From Prosapia bicincta (lineage: Eukaryota; Arthropoda; Insecta; Hemiptera; Cercopidae), in contig JBAIZL010000006.1 of the NCBI GenBank assembly GCA_036971475.1, forward strand, positions 92,047,876 through 92,111,875: a stretch of DNA of 64,000 nucleotides, written 5' to 3'. The first letter of the stretch is position 1. Each line of letters begins with the position of its first letter. A program made the position numbers and the translations under genes. Below are positions 45,026 through 58,192 of this stretch, piece after piece. The notes below the pieces were generated by a model. That model saw only the letters and a program-made list of their open reading frames with translations, did not search any database and was not told where the DNA came from.

Positions 45026-47369
45026 ATCAATATAACAGCTCAATTTGTAGCATTTTAAATTGTTCCTTGAACCAGAGATAATGAAACATCGGCCTACACT
45101 TATTGGCCTAGATCAAAACAACGATTTGATTTCACAGAAACTCTCTCAGAACAAAGACAGATTTAAAATAGGTAGATCCACTCTGAAACTCAATCATATC
45201 CATGACGTCATCCCGCTCTCTTTGATTTGGATATAAAACTTGCTTCATCGCTCGCCAATCTAAACTCTTCTGAAATCAATCTCACTTTATGCATTTATTT
45301 TTAAGAAGACAGTGGTTCGAAGTTTATGGTGCGCCTTACAAATATTTTATTTCCAGAAACAATCAGTAATACTGACGGTTGCTGACCCGTACTGCCTCCT
45401 CCTTTCCTCCTTATTCCGATTGTTGCCAAAATGGAACGAAATTGCATGCATCTGCAATCGTTTGTAAAACACATTTTTAGACGAATAGTTTTCATTATTT
45501 ATCATACATCGTTTTCATATAAAATATGTTCAATTCAAAATATTCCAACTTATAACGGTCCGTAGCAATCTGTAATAGTATCAAGATGTGGTTTTACCAG
45601 TCAAAAACATTCGATATTAAAAGATATTTAGGCCGAAACAATCGCGGATATCCTTTACAGCACCTTTATTCTCAATAATTTTAATTGCTTTTACTTTGAT
45701 GTTGTCCATTGATTCTAACGGATAATACAACGATGTCTTTGTAGACTAAATGTTTTCAAGGAAATTTTCTTTATTGAGGATAACATAAATATCTATTTTT
45801 AAATAATTTAACTAAATAATCAACAACCCAACAGATGAAATACTTATAAAGACGCTTTTCACACCTTTCAATTTACTACAATACTAGTTGTATGCAATAG
45901 TAGCTGCTAAGCAAGTCAATCGAGAGCTCGAAAACTGCCAATATCAAGTTCGAGCGGGATAATATTCTGCTCTATTTCTCAGGACATGACACATTTTAAG
46001 CCTTTATTTAATTCCCCAATTCATTAAAATAATACTTAACCTTATTTCATATCTCTTTTTAAATTTAAAAAATCGATACAAAATGAAACACAGACCGGAC
46101 CAATCTAAAACAAAATTGCAAAAACATACTGAAAGGTATCTGAAACAATCATTTATCGTCCTAATGTGGGTGAAAAGGTTGTTTTTTTTATTATTTTGCC
46201 ATTATTATACCCTAATTGCAGTCGGTCTGTCTTGGTGCACATGTACATCCCTCTAGGCCCTCTTTAATTTTCCACCCATAACATGTATTCATTATCTTTT
46301 ACAATATAGCATCCCTGATTGCTGCCGCTTACATCTAACATCTCCGTTGCATTATCGTAATCTTTACATGCCCAAATATTACTTAACCACATCATACACT
46401 CTACTCATATCAATGTGTGTTTCAAATAACACAGTTTCTTTAACATTTCTTTACTCTGCAAAAATTATAACAGATGAAACAAAGTCAGATATATGATCGA
46501 ACTACGTAGACGACAGCTAAACAAACAAAATAAAATACAATCAAAAGAGAAACAACGGTGAAGGTTAAAAAAATGAAATATCTATTTATTCTGTTATACA
46601 TAAATAAAGCGTTTAATATTTGTTTTGTGCGGAATCAAAGGAATAATAATAGGGTTTTCATATTAGGCTCGTTTCCAGCACTGTGACGGTTGTGAAAAAA
46701 TTTGTAATTTATGTTGAATCCTAATTAGAGTTGCTACGAGACTGATATGGTTGCAATGTGAATTTATCAACGGGAAAATAAGTAAAATATAGTATAATAA
46801 GTAAAAATAAGACAAATTGATTTTATGTGACAAATATTTATTTTGAACTAATGATTTACTTTTGAATACGTTGCAAGTATTTGAGAAAAAGAAACATTGG
46901 CCTTCTTTATCAATGACGGATTTCCTGCGTGTTGTATTTGAAGGCATTTACCAGTCTACGCTCATTACCTATGGTGGCTAGGAAGGATTAATTAGGAGAC
47001 ACACACCCCCTGGTAGGAGATGTAAGGGGTTTATAGAATCACTTATCTAAAGTACCGTACCTGACGTAGCCAAATCTTTAACATACGTAGTGGCTCTATC
47101 AATTAAACAAGTGTCTCACCCCCTAAAACTCATCTAAGAATAAGCAATGTAAACACGAATTTTAGTCCTACTTAAATCAACAAAGAAAAATGTTATATTA
47201 GCAACTTTTTAATTCATATGTACAATTAATATCATTAAAGTAACATAACCTGTGCGTTAAATCAGCTGTTATACCACGCAACCTGTAACATAAAATCCGC
47301 TGTTTTATGAAGTCATATGTTATATCTTATTTCAAAACTTGTCCCTTGTTGAAAGGTTTTTCTCCCATA
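45026..47369. other. No gene seen
   Basis: Unique AT-rich sequence. Short frames (45301-45495, 46663-46947) lack recognisable features. Confidence 0.5.
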
Positions 47370-47475
47370 AAAAACCAAAATTAATTAATAATAAATTTAA
47401 CTAATGAATTAATATTTAAAGAAACTGTATTAACATCAGGCGTCATCCAGTACAAGGTTTAAAAAATTGTATTGA
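47370..47475 (+). repeat. SINE-like 3' body, second copy
   Basis: Shares AATATTTGAA-type sequence, AAACTGTATTAAC and GTCATCCA with 54955-55030. The tRNA-like head is not seen here. Confidence 0.45.
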
Positions 47476-48301
47476 TACAAGTAGATAAAGTGATGGTAGA
47501 AGGGAATGGTTCCCAGGTGCTGGGTCAGGGACTAGAGGGTAGTTATGGCATCGCAATGAATAGGTAGATGCTGTGAAGGTAACCTGCTCTCTAATAGAGT
47601 GATCAGAAGTGATTACACTCTTGTCGGTGATAATCTTCCGATCATAACATTTACCTAATCTGCGATAATATAGCCTTATTCACATGATGTGCTAACAGAA
47701 CTGAGAATATCTTTCCACTCTTAAAAAACCTAAAATTGTTTCGGACCCTCTATAACAATCTTGAAGAGAAATTTTATTAAAATGAACGATGTCATGAAAA
47801 AGTCAACATAACATCACCCAAACAAAATATTTAACCTTCGATGTATGTAATAATTGAGTTCGCTTGCAAGTTAAGGTTTAAATAAATAAATAAAAAACAC
47901 GAACTTAAAAAACAATATACTATATTAGTATATGGAATTAAATATCTTATGTCATCATTATTAGTCACACTGATACAAATTTTAAATTTCAGTTCTAAAT
48001 TTGTAATAGTGTCGCTGATGATAACGGCATGTCTCACTGAAACGACTGTGTACGACAATAGAGTTTATTGTTTTGTGAAATCGTGTACTGTTATATATGA
48101 TAAACGCAGGTATTATTTATTTATAACCTTGGATAGATAAAACAATGGGTTGTTAATAGTTTCCAGCAAAGAAATATAATTGTTTTAAGTAAAGAATTTT
48201 GTACCAAAACCACAAAAAGTAATAACATTTATATATAAAATGGAAGGTTAAAAATGCAGAACCACTCTGGAGGAAATTTGTGTCCGTTAATCTCATGTTA
48301 T
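47476..48301. other. No gene seen
   Basis: AT-rich DNA with no supported feature. It may include the 3' end of the Merlin element. Confidence 0.4.
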
Positions 48302-48896
48302 CTAAATTCGAATAATTCGCATATCACGTTTTATCTTAGCCCAATTACTTTCTATTGTCTGCGTATGCACATTACGATCACCAGGACCAAAAAAATTGAG
48401 AGAGTGATTGACCGTTTTGTGTAGATATAGATTTTGACTCAGAGAATTGTACATCCTCCATATATCAGTAATGACTGTCGCCCAAGGCTCCACACTTTCC
48501 ACTATTAATTGCAGTAATGCAGTTGAAACCCTTTTCGCAACAATTTTCAGAAAACGCTTTTTACAGCCTCTGTCTATATGCCTACCACCAACTACCCAAC
48601 GAGTTTTGGTCAAACGCCCACGATTGTACTTGCGTTTCCCAAAACCTCCTTCATCCATTTCAACTATTTGTCCTGCGCCATCTATTTTAGTTGAATTTTC
48701 CAGAACGGAATTTCCATATCCAGAACGGCTAGCAAAACTGTGCAATTGAAGTGGAGTAACTTGAGTCAATCCAAAAATGGTACTTGTTTTTTAGCTTTGC
48801 AGTTACGTATCCCACATTTATAAATCACATTGTCCTTTGCTCCGCGATTGAGATGCATCGTTGCACCACACTTCACACATTTTATTGATGGTTTCA
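48302..48896 (-). pseudogene. Merlin-type transposase (IS1595/ISXO2-like DDE), frameshifted
   Basis: The minus frame 48302-48769 contains the whole catalytic region: IVEMDEGGFGKRKYNRGR with the first Asp, TVITDIWRMYNSL with the second Asp, HKTVNHSLNF and HTQTIESNWAKIKRDM with the Glu. This is the pattern of the ISXO2-like family, whose eukaryotic members are Merlin DNA transposons. A zinc-ribbon frame (48766-48896) reads VKPSIKCVKCGATMHLNRG and KCGIRNCKAKKQVPF with four Cys ligands, but in another frame, so one indel separates the two. All three catalytic acidic residues are present. An imperfect palindrome GGTGATAAAAAATG.../...TAATCACC at 49018-49045 is nearby. I did not find confident terminal inverted repeats or the 8-9 bp TSD. 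Confidence 0.85.
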
Positions 48897-49139
48897 CTCG
48901 TTAATAGTCTTTTCAAAAACTGTTCATAACACTTTTTGAAATGTGTTGACGGAACGCATTAATACTCGTTTAACACTCAATTACCCATTCACCTATATGT
49001 TATTTAGTTGAATCAGGTGATAAAAAATGTTTTTGTAATCACCCGTAAAAGTCACTTTTAAACACAACCAAATAGTTAATATTTAGTTACTTAGAGCTTA
49101 GCTAGTAAGAGCTAGTAGCTCTCTTGAATAGTAGTAACC

Positions 49140-49182
49140 AAGCACTGAGGAAGGCGACTTCGTCGTTGAAACTAGTTTGTTT
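49140..49182 (+). ncRNA. Hammerhead-like motif, PLE end
   Basis: CTGAGGA (49145-49151), GCGAC/GTCGT hairpin with UUC loop, GAA (49168-49170), palindrome ACTAGT (49171-49176), then T. The flanks AAGCA and TGTTT can form a helix I. CTGAGGA deviates from CTGATGA at one core position. Confidence 0.5.
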
Positions 49183-50140
49183 TGAGCGTTTATTAAAGAC
49201 TAATTTTTGTGAGATTTTGAGTCCACTACTTTGTATTTACCTTTGCAAATAGTTGATATTAAATGTTTGTTGTTATTCATCTTTCAATATTAGTTATACC
49301 AGTACTTTAGGAATGTCATGTTACAAACAGAAGCTTTTCCTTCTCTTGGTTTCTTGAAACAAAAATCGGTAAAGTTTACAAACTATATTTTGATATAATT
49401 ATTGGGATTGATTTTAAGTAAATTGAATTCATCCCAAATACAAATATATACAAATTAAATACACGTCAACCTCGTACGAAGGGTGGGTCCTCTGCTAGTA
49501 GCATAATAAGGTTTATGTAAAACCTATTCGGATGCTTATAGTTCTAAACGATAATGTAGTTAGTTGAAATGGTCTCTAACGAACGTTTCAATTTTCAATC
49601 CTTAATCAAATACGATCCTATTCACCCAAACAAGTTCAAATATTTGTTTTAAAAACCCTATAGGGGATACAAATATATGTTATTAAAGTTATAAAAAAAC
49701 AGTATTATTTAATTTTAATTAATAAGAGCTGAAGTTTTAGTCCGATTTGAAGTGAAAAACTACATGTGTAAAATCCATGCTTTTTGCACTGAGCCTTGTC
49801 CTCATTCCAGAAATCCTTTACGTACAGAAAACTTTAAAAATATAAGTGAAAGGTTTCTAAGAATAATGAGACAATACAAGAGATGAATGTAATGAGATAT
49901 TATAGACCACCATCAGCTTCATAAATTAAAAACAAAAAAAATAGCAAATAAACAAATTGCCTAACTTCATATACTTTATAGAGAGGAAAATGGGAAACTG
50001 CAAAGAAATTCGCTTTCTATTTTGGCACCTAGTATTGTATGCACATATTTATAATAGTGTAATTATAAAGTACAAAAGGAATTACAATAGAAGTTCTTTT
50101 TGTTGTTCTCAGTTAGAATTGACTAATAAGATTTTTTTAT

Positions 50141-50640
50141 ATTACTTGTTAGTAAGATACATGTATTTCCTCTTCTAAGCATACCAGTGCTTATATTTGT
50201 ATTATAGCCTTCTATCATTAAAGTCAAATTTGTTACTTTAAATTTGACAGACGACAAAAACGTTTCTTTCTGCAATAAGACGCGCTTCAAAATATATGTG
50301 TAAAATTATTAGCATTGATTTAGTTATTCTTCAATAACTTCTAGGACTTAGTTATTCCTCAATAACATCAGTAGCTTAGTTAGTCTTTAATAGCTTGTTA
50401 GTAGGACACATGTATTTCTTCTTCTAGGCATATTAGTACGTATATTTGTATGATAGCCTTCTATCGTAAAAGACAAATTAAACTTTGAATAATGTTTAAA
50501 TATAACAGACGATAAATACCTTTCTTTCTGCAATAAGAAGCGCTTCAAAAAATCTGTGTACATTTATTAGCATTACCTCACCGACTTAGTTATTCTTCAA
50601 TCACTTCACTGACTTATTTATTACTTTCAATAAAATATTT
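50141..50640. repeat. 252-bp tandem duplication with nested ~25-bp repeats
   Basis: 50141-50392 and 50393-50640 align throughout (CTTGTTAGTA...ACATGTATTT, ATAGCCTTCTATC, TTTCTTTCTGCAATAAGA). Within each, GACTTAGTTATTCTTCAATA-type units repeat two to four times and extend to about 50720. Confidence 0.8.
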
Positions 50641-50720
50641 TAGATAAATTTACCTCACTAACTTAGTTACTCTCTGATAACGTCACCAATATCGTTATTC
50701 TTCCATAAATTCAAAGACAT

Positions 50721-52079
50721 ACGTTAGTAAATGGTTTTTAATAAACTCAAAACATTATTTCCATAAAATATCAATTCGCATTGAAATAGAGTTGGTAACA
50801 CTGAGGAATGAACTTTGCACTAGAAGCCGTCATTAACAGATGCCCTAATGGAGGGGAGTTCCTTTAGCTGTAGATGGATGAGTAATAGAATTATCTGGAC
50901 GGAGTTTCCTTGATCACATTAGGCCTTATATTATCATCACTAATGCGTCAAATTCAAGGACTGTAACTCAGATGTGGCGGGAAACTTACTTAATCATAGA
51001 CCCGTATATTCGCCCATCGCAGGACTACTACATTATGTGCTACACATAGTGTAAAGGGTGTTTTTATTTCTTGGAAGGTAAAATTTTTATTAAAACTAAT
51101 TTTATGCTTTGTGTAGACGTTGGTTTATTACTTTACAGCCGAAACACCTGTTGGAACTTTTGTTGGTTTACCAACACAACGACAATGAACAAAGGCTGAC
51201 TGTGCAATTAAAAAATGTACCTTAAACACACTTCAGATGTGTCATAAATATAATAAAGGACAAATTGTGCAAAGAACAACCTTTTTAGACGAAAAGGAAA
51301 CACATAAACTTGGCTTTACGCCGAGGGCGCCCCAGCGCAATGCCGGCCTTCAAACGGGGCTTTTCTGATAAGGAAATGTGAAGACATTTTCTCTCATATG
51401 TTTCACGGAAAATTGTATTCTCTCAAATACGGAAAATTGTATTTAAAAGATATTTTGTATTTCAAATAACTAGTGTAAATAGTGTGCTACTATGATATAT
51501 TTTATTCCATATGATCAATTATAAACAATAATATATGAAAACCCCAAATGGTCTTATGACATTGATGTACGAATATATTTATAACTAAATCTTTATTTTT
51601 TATAATAACTGCAAGCGACGCAATTGGAACATTTTTATATGGATGAAGTGTTGTATGTAGGATGTATAATATTAAAACTTATTACATTTCAAATTGTGAA
51701 TTTTTTTGTCCCAATTCAAAACAAGTATTTCGTCGAAATTTAAATAAATATTTTTAACCTAATATAAAAGTCGCAAAATACAGGCAAATTCAATAAACGA
51801 AATTAATACATTTAATAATAATAACTTATGAATGTTTACGTATTATTATTATGTATAATATCGTTCACGCAAAATAATATCTAAACGATTTATTATGAAC
51901 GTAGATATTCCTACAAAACCTGCTTCAATGGAACTTCAACACAACTCCTAGGCCATATACAAGTTATTCAGTCGTCGAGAGATTCGTTTTTATGAACGTG
52001 CCATACAAACTCATTATAAATCCTATAGAAATGTGAAGTAAATCGTCGTTTTGAACGAAATCAATTGAACGGGATAACG
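50721..52079. other. No gene seen; one GC-rich patch
   Basis: Mostly unique AT-rich sequence. 51310-51370 is unusually GC-rich (CCGAGGGCGCCCCAGCG) and stands out from its surroundings, without a coding frame. Confidence 0.5.
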
Positions 52080-52982
52080 AGCTGAGGTTTGTGTGTGACG
52101 TAAACGAATTACAGGGACGTGTTCCTTCGGAAGATAGGAATATAAGTCCTTGACTTTTATATTTCTAAAAACAAATTTTTAGAATCGAACTTAAACAAAA
52201 TAATATTATTTTAATTCAGAAACCTATATATTGTTGCGAAATATGATTTTATTTATAAAATTATATATTGGAGTTACACAATAAATACTTATAAATTATT
52301 TTATGTAGAGGAGATTTGAATGAATCTAACAAAGTTTCCTAAATAAAATTAAGTTTAAACACAGGCTAAAGATAGAAAAAATGCAACGTTTTCAACAAAA
52401 GGAAACATTTCACATAGACTGAAACATAAGATGTAGGTTCATTTTCATGTCACAAATTTATTTCTTGAGGGAAGAACATCAATGTTGGCATTCAAAGGAA
52501 ACAAGATAAAGTGGAGTGAAACGTTTCTGTTGCGACGGATGGCAATGTCTGGAATTGCCGATAACAGCCAACTTAATATACAGGCGGCTTAAGGAAATGG
52601 TTAGGGTTTGGGGAAACTTCTGTTGAGATTGCACGCTATTGACTAAGTTTATATAAGGCTATAAATTTTGTGGCTGAAGAGTTGTACAAAATTATATTCA
52701 ATTTTGTTATCTCTTGAATATTTTACGAACGTCTTTCCCAGCACACGTTAACTTTTCTGTGTAACAAATAAGAGTCAGTTAGTGACGTTGTTGTTAATAC
52801 GTGAGTTATAAAAGAGAGAGAGAAAGGCTTGAAGGTGGCAGTTTATGTTTAATTATGAGTATTAACAATTAGACAATTTTCAATAAAAATTGATTTAAAA
52901 AATCATCGAATAACAGTTTTATTCTGTCTGCGTTAGAGGAGTTTATGATGTTTATCAATCTCAAAACATATATTTTTTAATA

Positions 52983-53014
<32 letters not shown>

Positions 53015-54383
53015 GCTCTCTCTCTCCCTCTCTCTTTGAGTGTTGTGGTAGGCCATGTGTAAATGAAAACTTTTCTTCTTAAGTGTCCGTTTATACCATA
53101 TAATGACCCACTTCTCGTTTACCTATGCGCGAAGGTTTTTTCATAGATTAAACTTTCTAGGTCGTTTAAAATTAATTTTCCAATACGAAATTTTCAAAAT
53201 TTGTCCTTAAAATTATTTAACATTTGTTGTACCTGTAATTAGTCTTCATTTATCAGCGTTGGGTTTGTTGCTCTTGCACCTTACTCTTGGCAATACGCGC
53301 AAATTATGATTTATAGAACCTCAATTATTATGATATACGTAGTTAAATGTTTATCTTTAATTATTTGAAATTGAACAAAAACTCAAATAAACCCTTAGTT
53401 GTCGTGAATAAGGTTTATTATTTATCTATGAATAGTAACTATAAACATCAAACTTTATTACGTTGAAAACACTTTTATAGGTAAATATTTTAGAGGTGCA
53501 GTATAATATTACCTATGGAAGAAGTTTATATTATTATAATAAGGCAGACATTATTATTATTTGCATTAAAAAAACTTATATAAATATATTAATATTGTAC
53601 TGTTTATGTTATCTGTATCTTACAAACTTAATTACCACCACCGGTAGGTACTTACCGTTACAGATTCTTAAATAAGAATAAAACGAATCTCCCTTTTTTA
53701 ATTGAAAAATCTCCTCTTCTTACAGAATGTAAGAAAGATATAGTATTTGGGTACCTTAAATAAACAAAAATTGTTTCCCTGACGAAAAAACAATTTTGGT
53801 TATCATCGCCGATAAACGTTAGTAACTAATACAAAATATTTTAAATAAACCAAAACATATTTTAAAAAATAAATACAAAACATAACAAATATATATAATT
53901 TAACAAGAAACTTTAAAAAAAAAGTAATAACACTAAACAATAATAAACTAATAATAAAATAAACATTAATAAACAAATAATAGTAATAACTAGAAACAAA
54001 CCAATATTTAACAATATAAAAATATAATAATAGCACTATAACAGGAGAATAAAATATAATACAAGTAAATAAATAACATCTATCACAAAAGACACAGATA
54101 AAGAATTTTTATGATAAAAAATATAGTTGTAAGATTTAATTTTTTTACATAGTTTTCTCCTCAGTAGTTAGCACACGTCAGGTAAAACTAACCTTAAATG
54201 AAATAGGTCAACACAATTAGGCGGCAACAATCAAACGTCAGCACAGCTGATCGAGATTAGGGATTAGCTAATCAGTAAACCTGATTCAGTTTCAGTACTG
54301 TTTATTTAGGCTAACGGCATAAAGATTAGTATGCTCTATTTTATATTTATTTTTCATTTCCCCATCCTAATTCATTTAGCTTT
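52080..54383. repeat. Family R repeat, uninterrupted copy B
   Basis: Matches copy A (1741-2883 plus 7444-8745) from 52276 to 54383 and copy C from 52080. The single TCTA near 53427 is the empty site of the gypsy 1 insertion. No coding frame, no clear terminal repeats. Confidence 0.8.
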
Positions 54384-54863
54384 CCAGATCCATTATAACA
54401 TAATATTCCGTTTTTACCTGAACCGTAATCCAATTACTTTATATTAACATACTATAATTGGCGATTACTGGTAGATGCCTATTTATGACACCGTTAGCGC
54501 CTAGGTGGTTTTCAGGAATCCAGCCGTCCAAACACTCTTCACAAAAATGCCTCTTCCAAAAAGGCCTTTTACCTCCTAATAATCCTCTTTTATACAAGCT
54601 ACGTTCTAAATACCATTATCACCATCCACATTCAGGTGAAGGTGTAATCTCTATAAACATTTTTATAAACCAATAAATTTAAACATACTTAAGTAAATTC
54701 TTTTCGAGTTTAACGAATTAAAATATAATTTTGTTACCTTAGAGCATTATATATGGTATTGTGTGGTAACCATAGTAACCGTTTAACTTTGTACAATGGA
54801 GGCTTGGACGATAAACAGATGGGGGGAAAATTATATTAATGTTTGAGAAATATATTTGTATGT

Positions 54864-55030
54864 ATCGGAACGTTAGTGCAGTGCCAAGGCACGCAAGACA
54901 TCAAACATGAAGATTGTGAGTTTAAATCCTCAGGCTGGACCCTACAAAGTTCACAATTTAATTATTGGATAAATATTTGAAAAAAACTGTATTAACCTCA
55001 ATTGTCATCCACCATAGGCTATACAAAAAC
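54864..55030 (+). repeat. tRNA-derived SINE-like unit
   Basis: ACGTTAGTGCAGTGCC resembles an RNA polymerase III box A. GAGTTTAAATCCTC about 45 nt later resembles a degenerate box B, and GGCTGGACCC follows. The following body (AAACTGTATTAACCTCA, GTCATCCA) is shared with 47370-47475. It does not fold as a functional tRNA. Confidence 0.5.
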
Positions 55031-56815
55031 TATTTAAACTTGATTGAATGAATAAAAACGTATTTTATTAGCGATTGAATTTTTGTACAAGATATATATA
55101 TGAAGAGACTGTGAGCTAATAGAAGGAATATAAAACATAAAGAGTAGATAGTATGTGGGAATCAAGGCGTCTCTACAACGAAATGAAAATGCCTCTTCCT
55201 CTGAAGCATCGGCAAATAATACACCTTCTTTACGTATACACACACGTCATTCCATTGATATTCGTACACCTGACAGCGGCACTGAAACCCCCCTCTTTGA
55301 TATCAGTAAACGGTATTTCTTGAGAAAGTTTTCCTTTAATACGAGAATCCTCTTCAGCTCATGAAATACATAAGCTCCCAAAGGATGTCCTTTGTAGAAT
55401 CTTTTTATATCAATCGCGTGTGGCTGACAGGTTAGGTATCTTGTTTTTGAGGAAAGATATTCGTGATTTTTGGGTGGATTGTTACAAATGCCAAAAGTTG
55501 ACATATGGCATATTTTGTATAAACAGGAAGTATATAGGAATATTGAAGGGATATTACAACAGCTCTTCAAAATGAAAACAAATTGGGGACTTTAACCTTC
55601 GAGAGGGCGCATAGAGTTTCAAACGGAAGAGGGCCCTTGCGGAGGTTTATTCCGCACAAATACCCTTTAAAATTTAAAAGGTATACGATTTTATATTCTA
55701 GGGACTTCACAAATAAATACTGTATAAATCAATTGTAAATAATTTTATACATCATTATTGTCAATTTTAATTTCTGAGCGTCTGTTTTAATATATACCAC
55801 TGTTTTAATTACCGGTGTTTGCATGTTGTTTTTCTGTAATGACGTAGTTCAACGTTTAAACGTATAAAATATATTGTGGTGATGATAAGGTATACATATA
55901 GGAATATGAAATTAATTAATAAATAATTAATTAATCGCTCATTCTAAGCCTACTAGTCACCACTAGTGTATCGTGAATATTACCCACCCGCATTAGAATA
56001 ATGTTTTTATTTGCTGCTCTCCCTTGCCTTTCTGGTTTAGTATACCACAGCATTAGTCGCTTTTTACTAAATAAAGCTTCTCTTCTATTGCAAAACTGCA
56101 CGGTAACAGCTTACTGTCGAATGTATAGCGGGATTTTCTCTAAAAAGTCAAAATCAGACAACATTTCAACAAATGTGTTATTTTCAGATTGACCTAATAT
56201 AACTACATATATTTCATTTACAATTTCATTGACTTCTTCGTCAGGTTCATCAACTGGCAAATAAACCCGTTTTAATCAGAACCCTCAAAGAGCTGCTATA
56301 CAAAATTGCTGTTAGAAAGTATCTATTGATTTTCTTCTTTTTCGACACCAAATAGTATTTTACTAATTATCTCCTCTTCAAATGAAACAACAGTAAAATA
56401 TAAAACTTAGACCCTAAAAACACATAAAGTACTAACTAATTATAACAACAAAAACAGTAATAATTTCACCCCGCAAAGTCTTTTGTAATGTAAATAACTG
56501 CACGAGGAACTCCGCACAAATAGCTGTATTTTTTAAAATCTAATTTTTTTACAAATAGTAAAAGCACTTATACTACATATTTCTAGTGTTAATATTTTAA
56601 TAATAATTATGCCTTTCCAATATCTAATAATGTTTCAATAAAACCTTATTATTATATTATTTTAAATTTGTTCTCACTTAAACAGTTAAATCTTGTTATG
56701 GATTAGTAGTAGTAATAATTGTACTGTATAGTTTCAAAGTAATTATAATAAATTTCTTAAAAATATCTATTAGAGCTTGTGTATTATCAATTAACAACTT
56801 GAATGTAGGGCGTGC
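55031..56815. other. No assignable gene
   Basis: Overlapping frames at 55155-55364 (+) and 55247-55570 (-) are open but unrecognised. TCCGCACAAATA occurs at about 55652 and 56512, the first within the hairpin TGCGGA/TCCGCA. It could mark the ends of a small element. Confidence 0.35.
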
Positions 56816-56860
56816 ATGAACGCCCTGGCTCTACTGACGCCCGACGCGATAGGCGTTCAT
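56816..56860. repeat. 9-bp inverted repeat in a GC-rich patch
   Basis: ATGAACGCC (56816-56824) and GGCGTTCAT (56852-56860) enclose a GC-rich 27-bp loop. Confidence 0.6.
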
Positions 56861-57072
56861 CTATGCCCCACATCGACTCTTAATTCATTGGTTCATTGTG
56901 AGGTTAGCAATTGCCGGGAAACATTGTATCTCTTATCGGTTTTATGCCAGTCTTTGTGAATATTTTGGTGCGTTTTGTTTTTTCTACCACCGTTGCTCTC
57001 GATATGGAGACTGTGTTATAATATTAGTGTTACTTGCTTTGTGTTATATTTGTGTTCAATATATTTTGCACA

Positions 57073-57236
57073 ATGAATTTGGATAATGAGGTTGAATTAT
57101 CTATGTCTACCCTGACAACAAAAATGGCTCCGAGGATAGGTCTGACTGCTTCGACGATCATGACGAGGAGTCTCCAACATGACCACAATATCGGCGTTTT
57201 CTCGAACAATTACCAAAATATTTGAAGCCTATTTTT
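57073..57236 (+). pseudogene. Acidic N-terminal-like fragment, possibly a transposase
   Basis: ATG 57073 starts NLDNEVELSMSTL. After a one-base shift the second frame is strongly acidic (SEDRSDCFDDHDEES), then EQLPKYLKPIFE after a TGA. Acidic N-termini of this kind are found in piggyBac-type transposases, but there is no catalytic domain here and the assignment is weak. Confidence 0.25.
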
Positions 57237-57301
57237 GAATAATGTGTACATATGTTTTGTTCCGCTATCATATCCAAGTACAAAAATACGTTTCTTTATT
57301 C

Positions 57302-57433
<132 letters not shown>

Positions 57434-58192
57434 ATTTTTGAGGTATTTATATTTTCTTATCTCTGCAACACACTTAATATTTATTGTGTTTCGTATGTAA
57501 GCAATAAACAACAAAACCACATTTTCATGATCCGCTTACAAACATAATAAGCTGACTGGCGAGTAAAGTGATTTGGCACTTATAGTAAAGTTTATCTAAG
57601 CTGATTTTTAAAATGGGCGGAGGTGGGATCGATAAATTATTTATCTTGGTATTTTTAGAAAGTGTTATAAATACTGTGTTAGAACTATTTAAACATGAAT
57701 TACTTATTGACATTGTGTGTAAAATTATTTTTATCATTGAAAAACATTGTATATGGCGGCAGGAAGGGTTGTTGGTACTTACATTTTTGTGATACATTTT
57801 CTATGACTATAACTAAGAGTTGTGACTGGGAAAAAGTTTTGTCGCTATCCAGCAACAATAGGGAGAGAAACCCAACAGTGAGAGTGATTAACATCACCTG
57901 AGATACGAGAACCGGCACCCGTTGCAAGGTATGTACATGAACGTACCGGAAATGACGTCACCAAAACTCACGAAAATGAATGCCTAACCAACTTCAGATG
58001 ACATATTGGGTCCATCAATAACATTTTCAATGCAAATAATCAATATTATTTATTCAGCTATTTTGATGCACAACTATAAAACAATGCCGCACTCAAGGTG
58101 TTAATACGTTATTATAATATAATATAATGATATTATTACATTTTTTATAGATATAATAACCTAACTGTTTTATAATTAAAGAATAAAAATAT

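Noticed and set aside
55155..55570. Overlapping plus and minus frames of 69 and 107 codons
   Set aside because: Neither shows a domain, and two overlapping open frames on opposite strands are expected at this length in such DNA.
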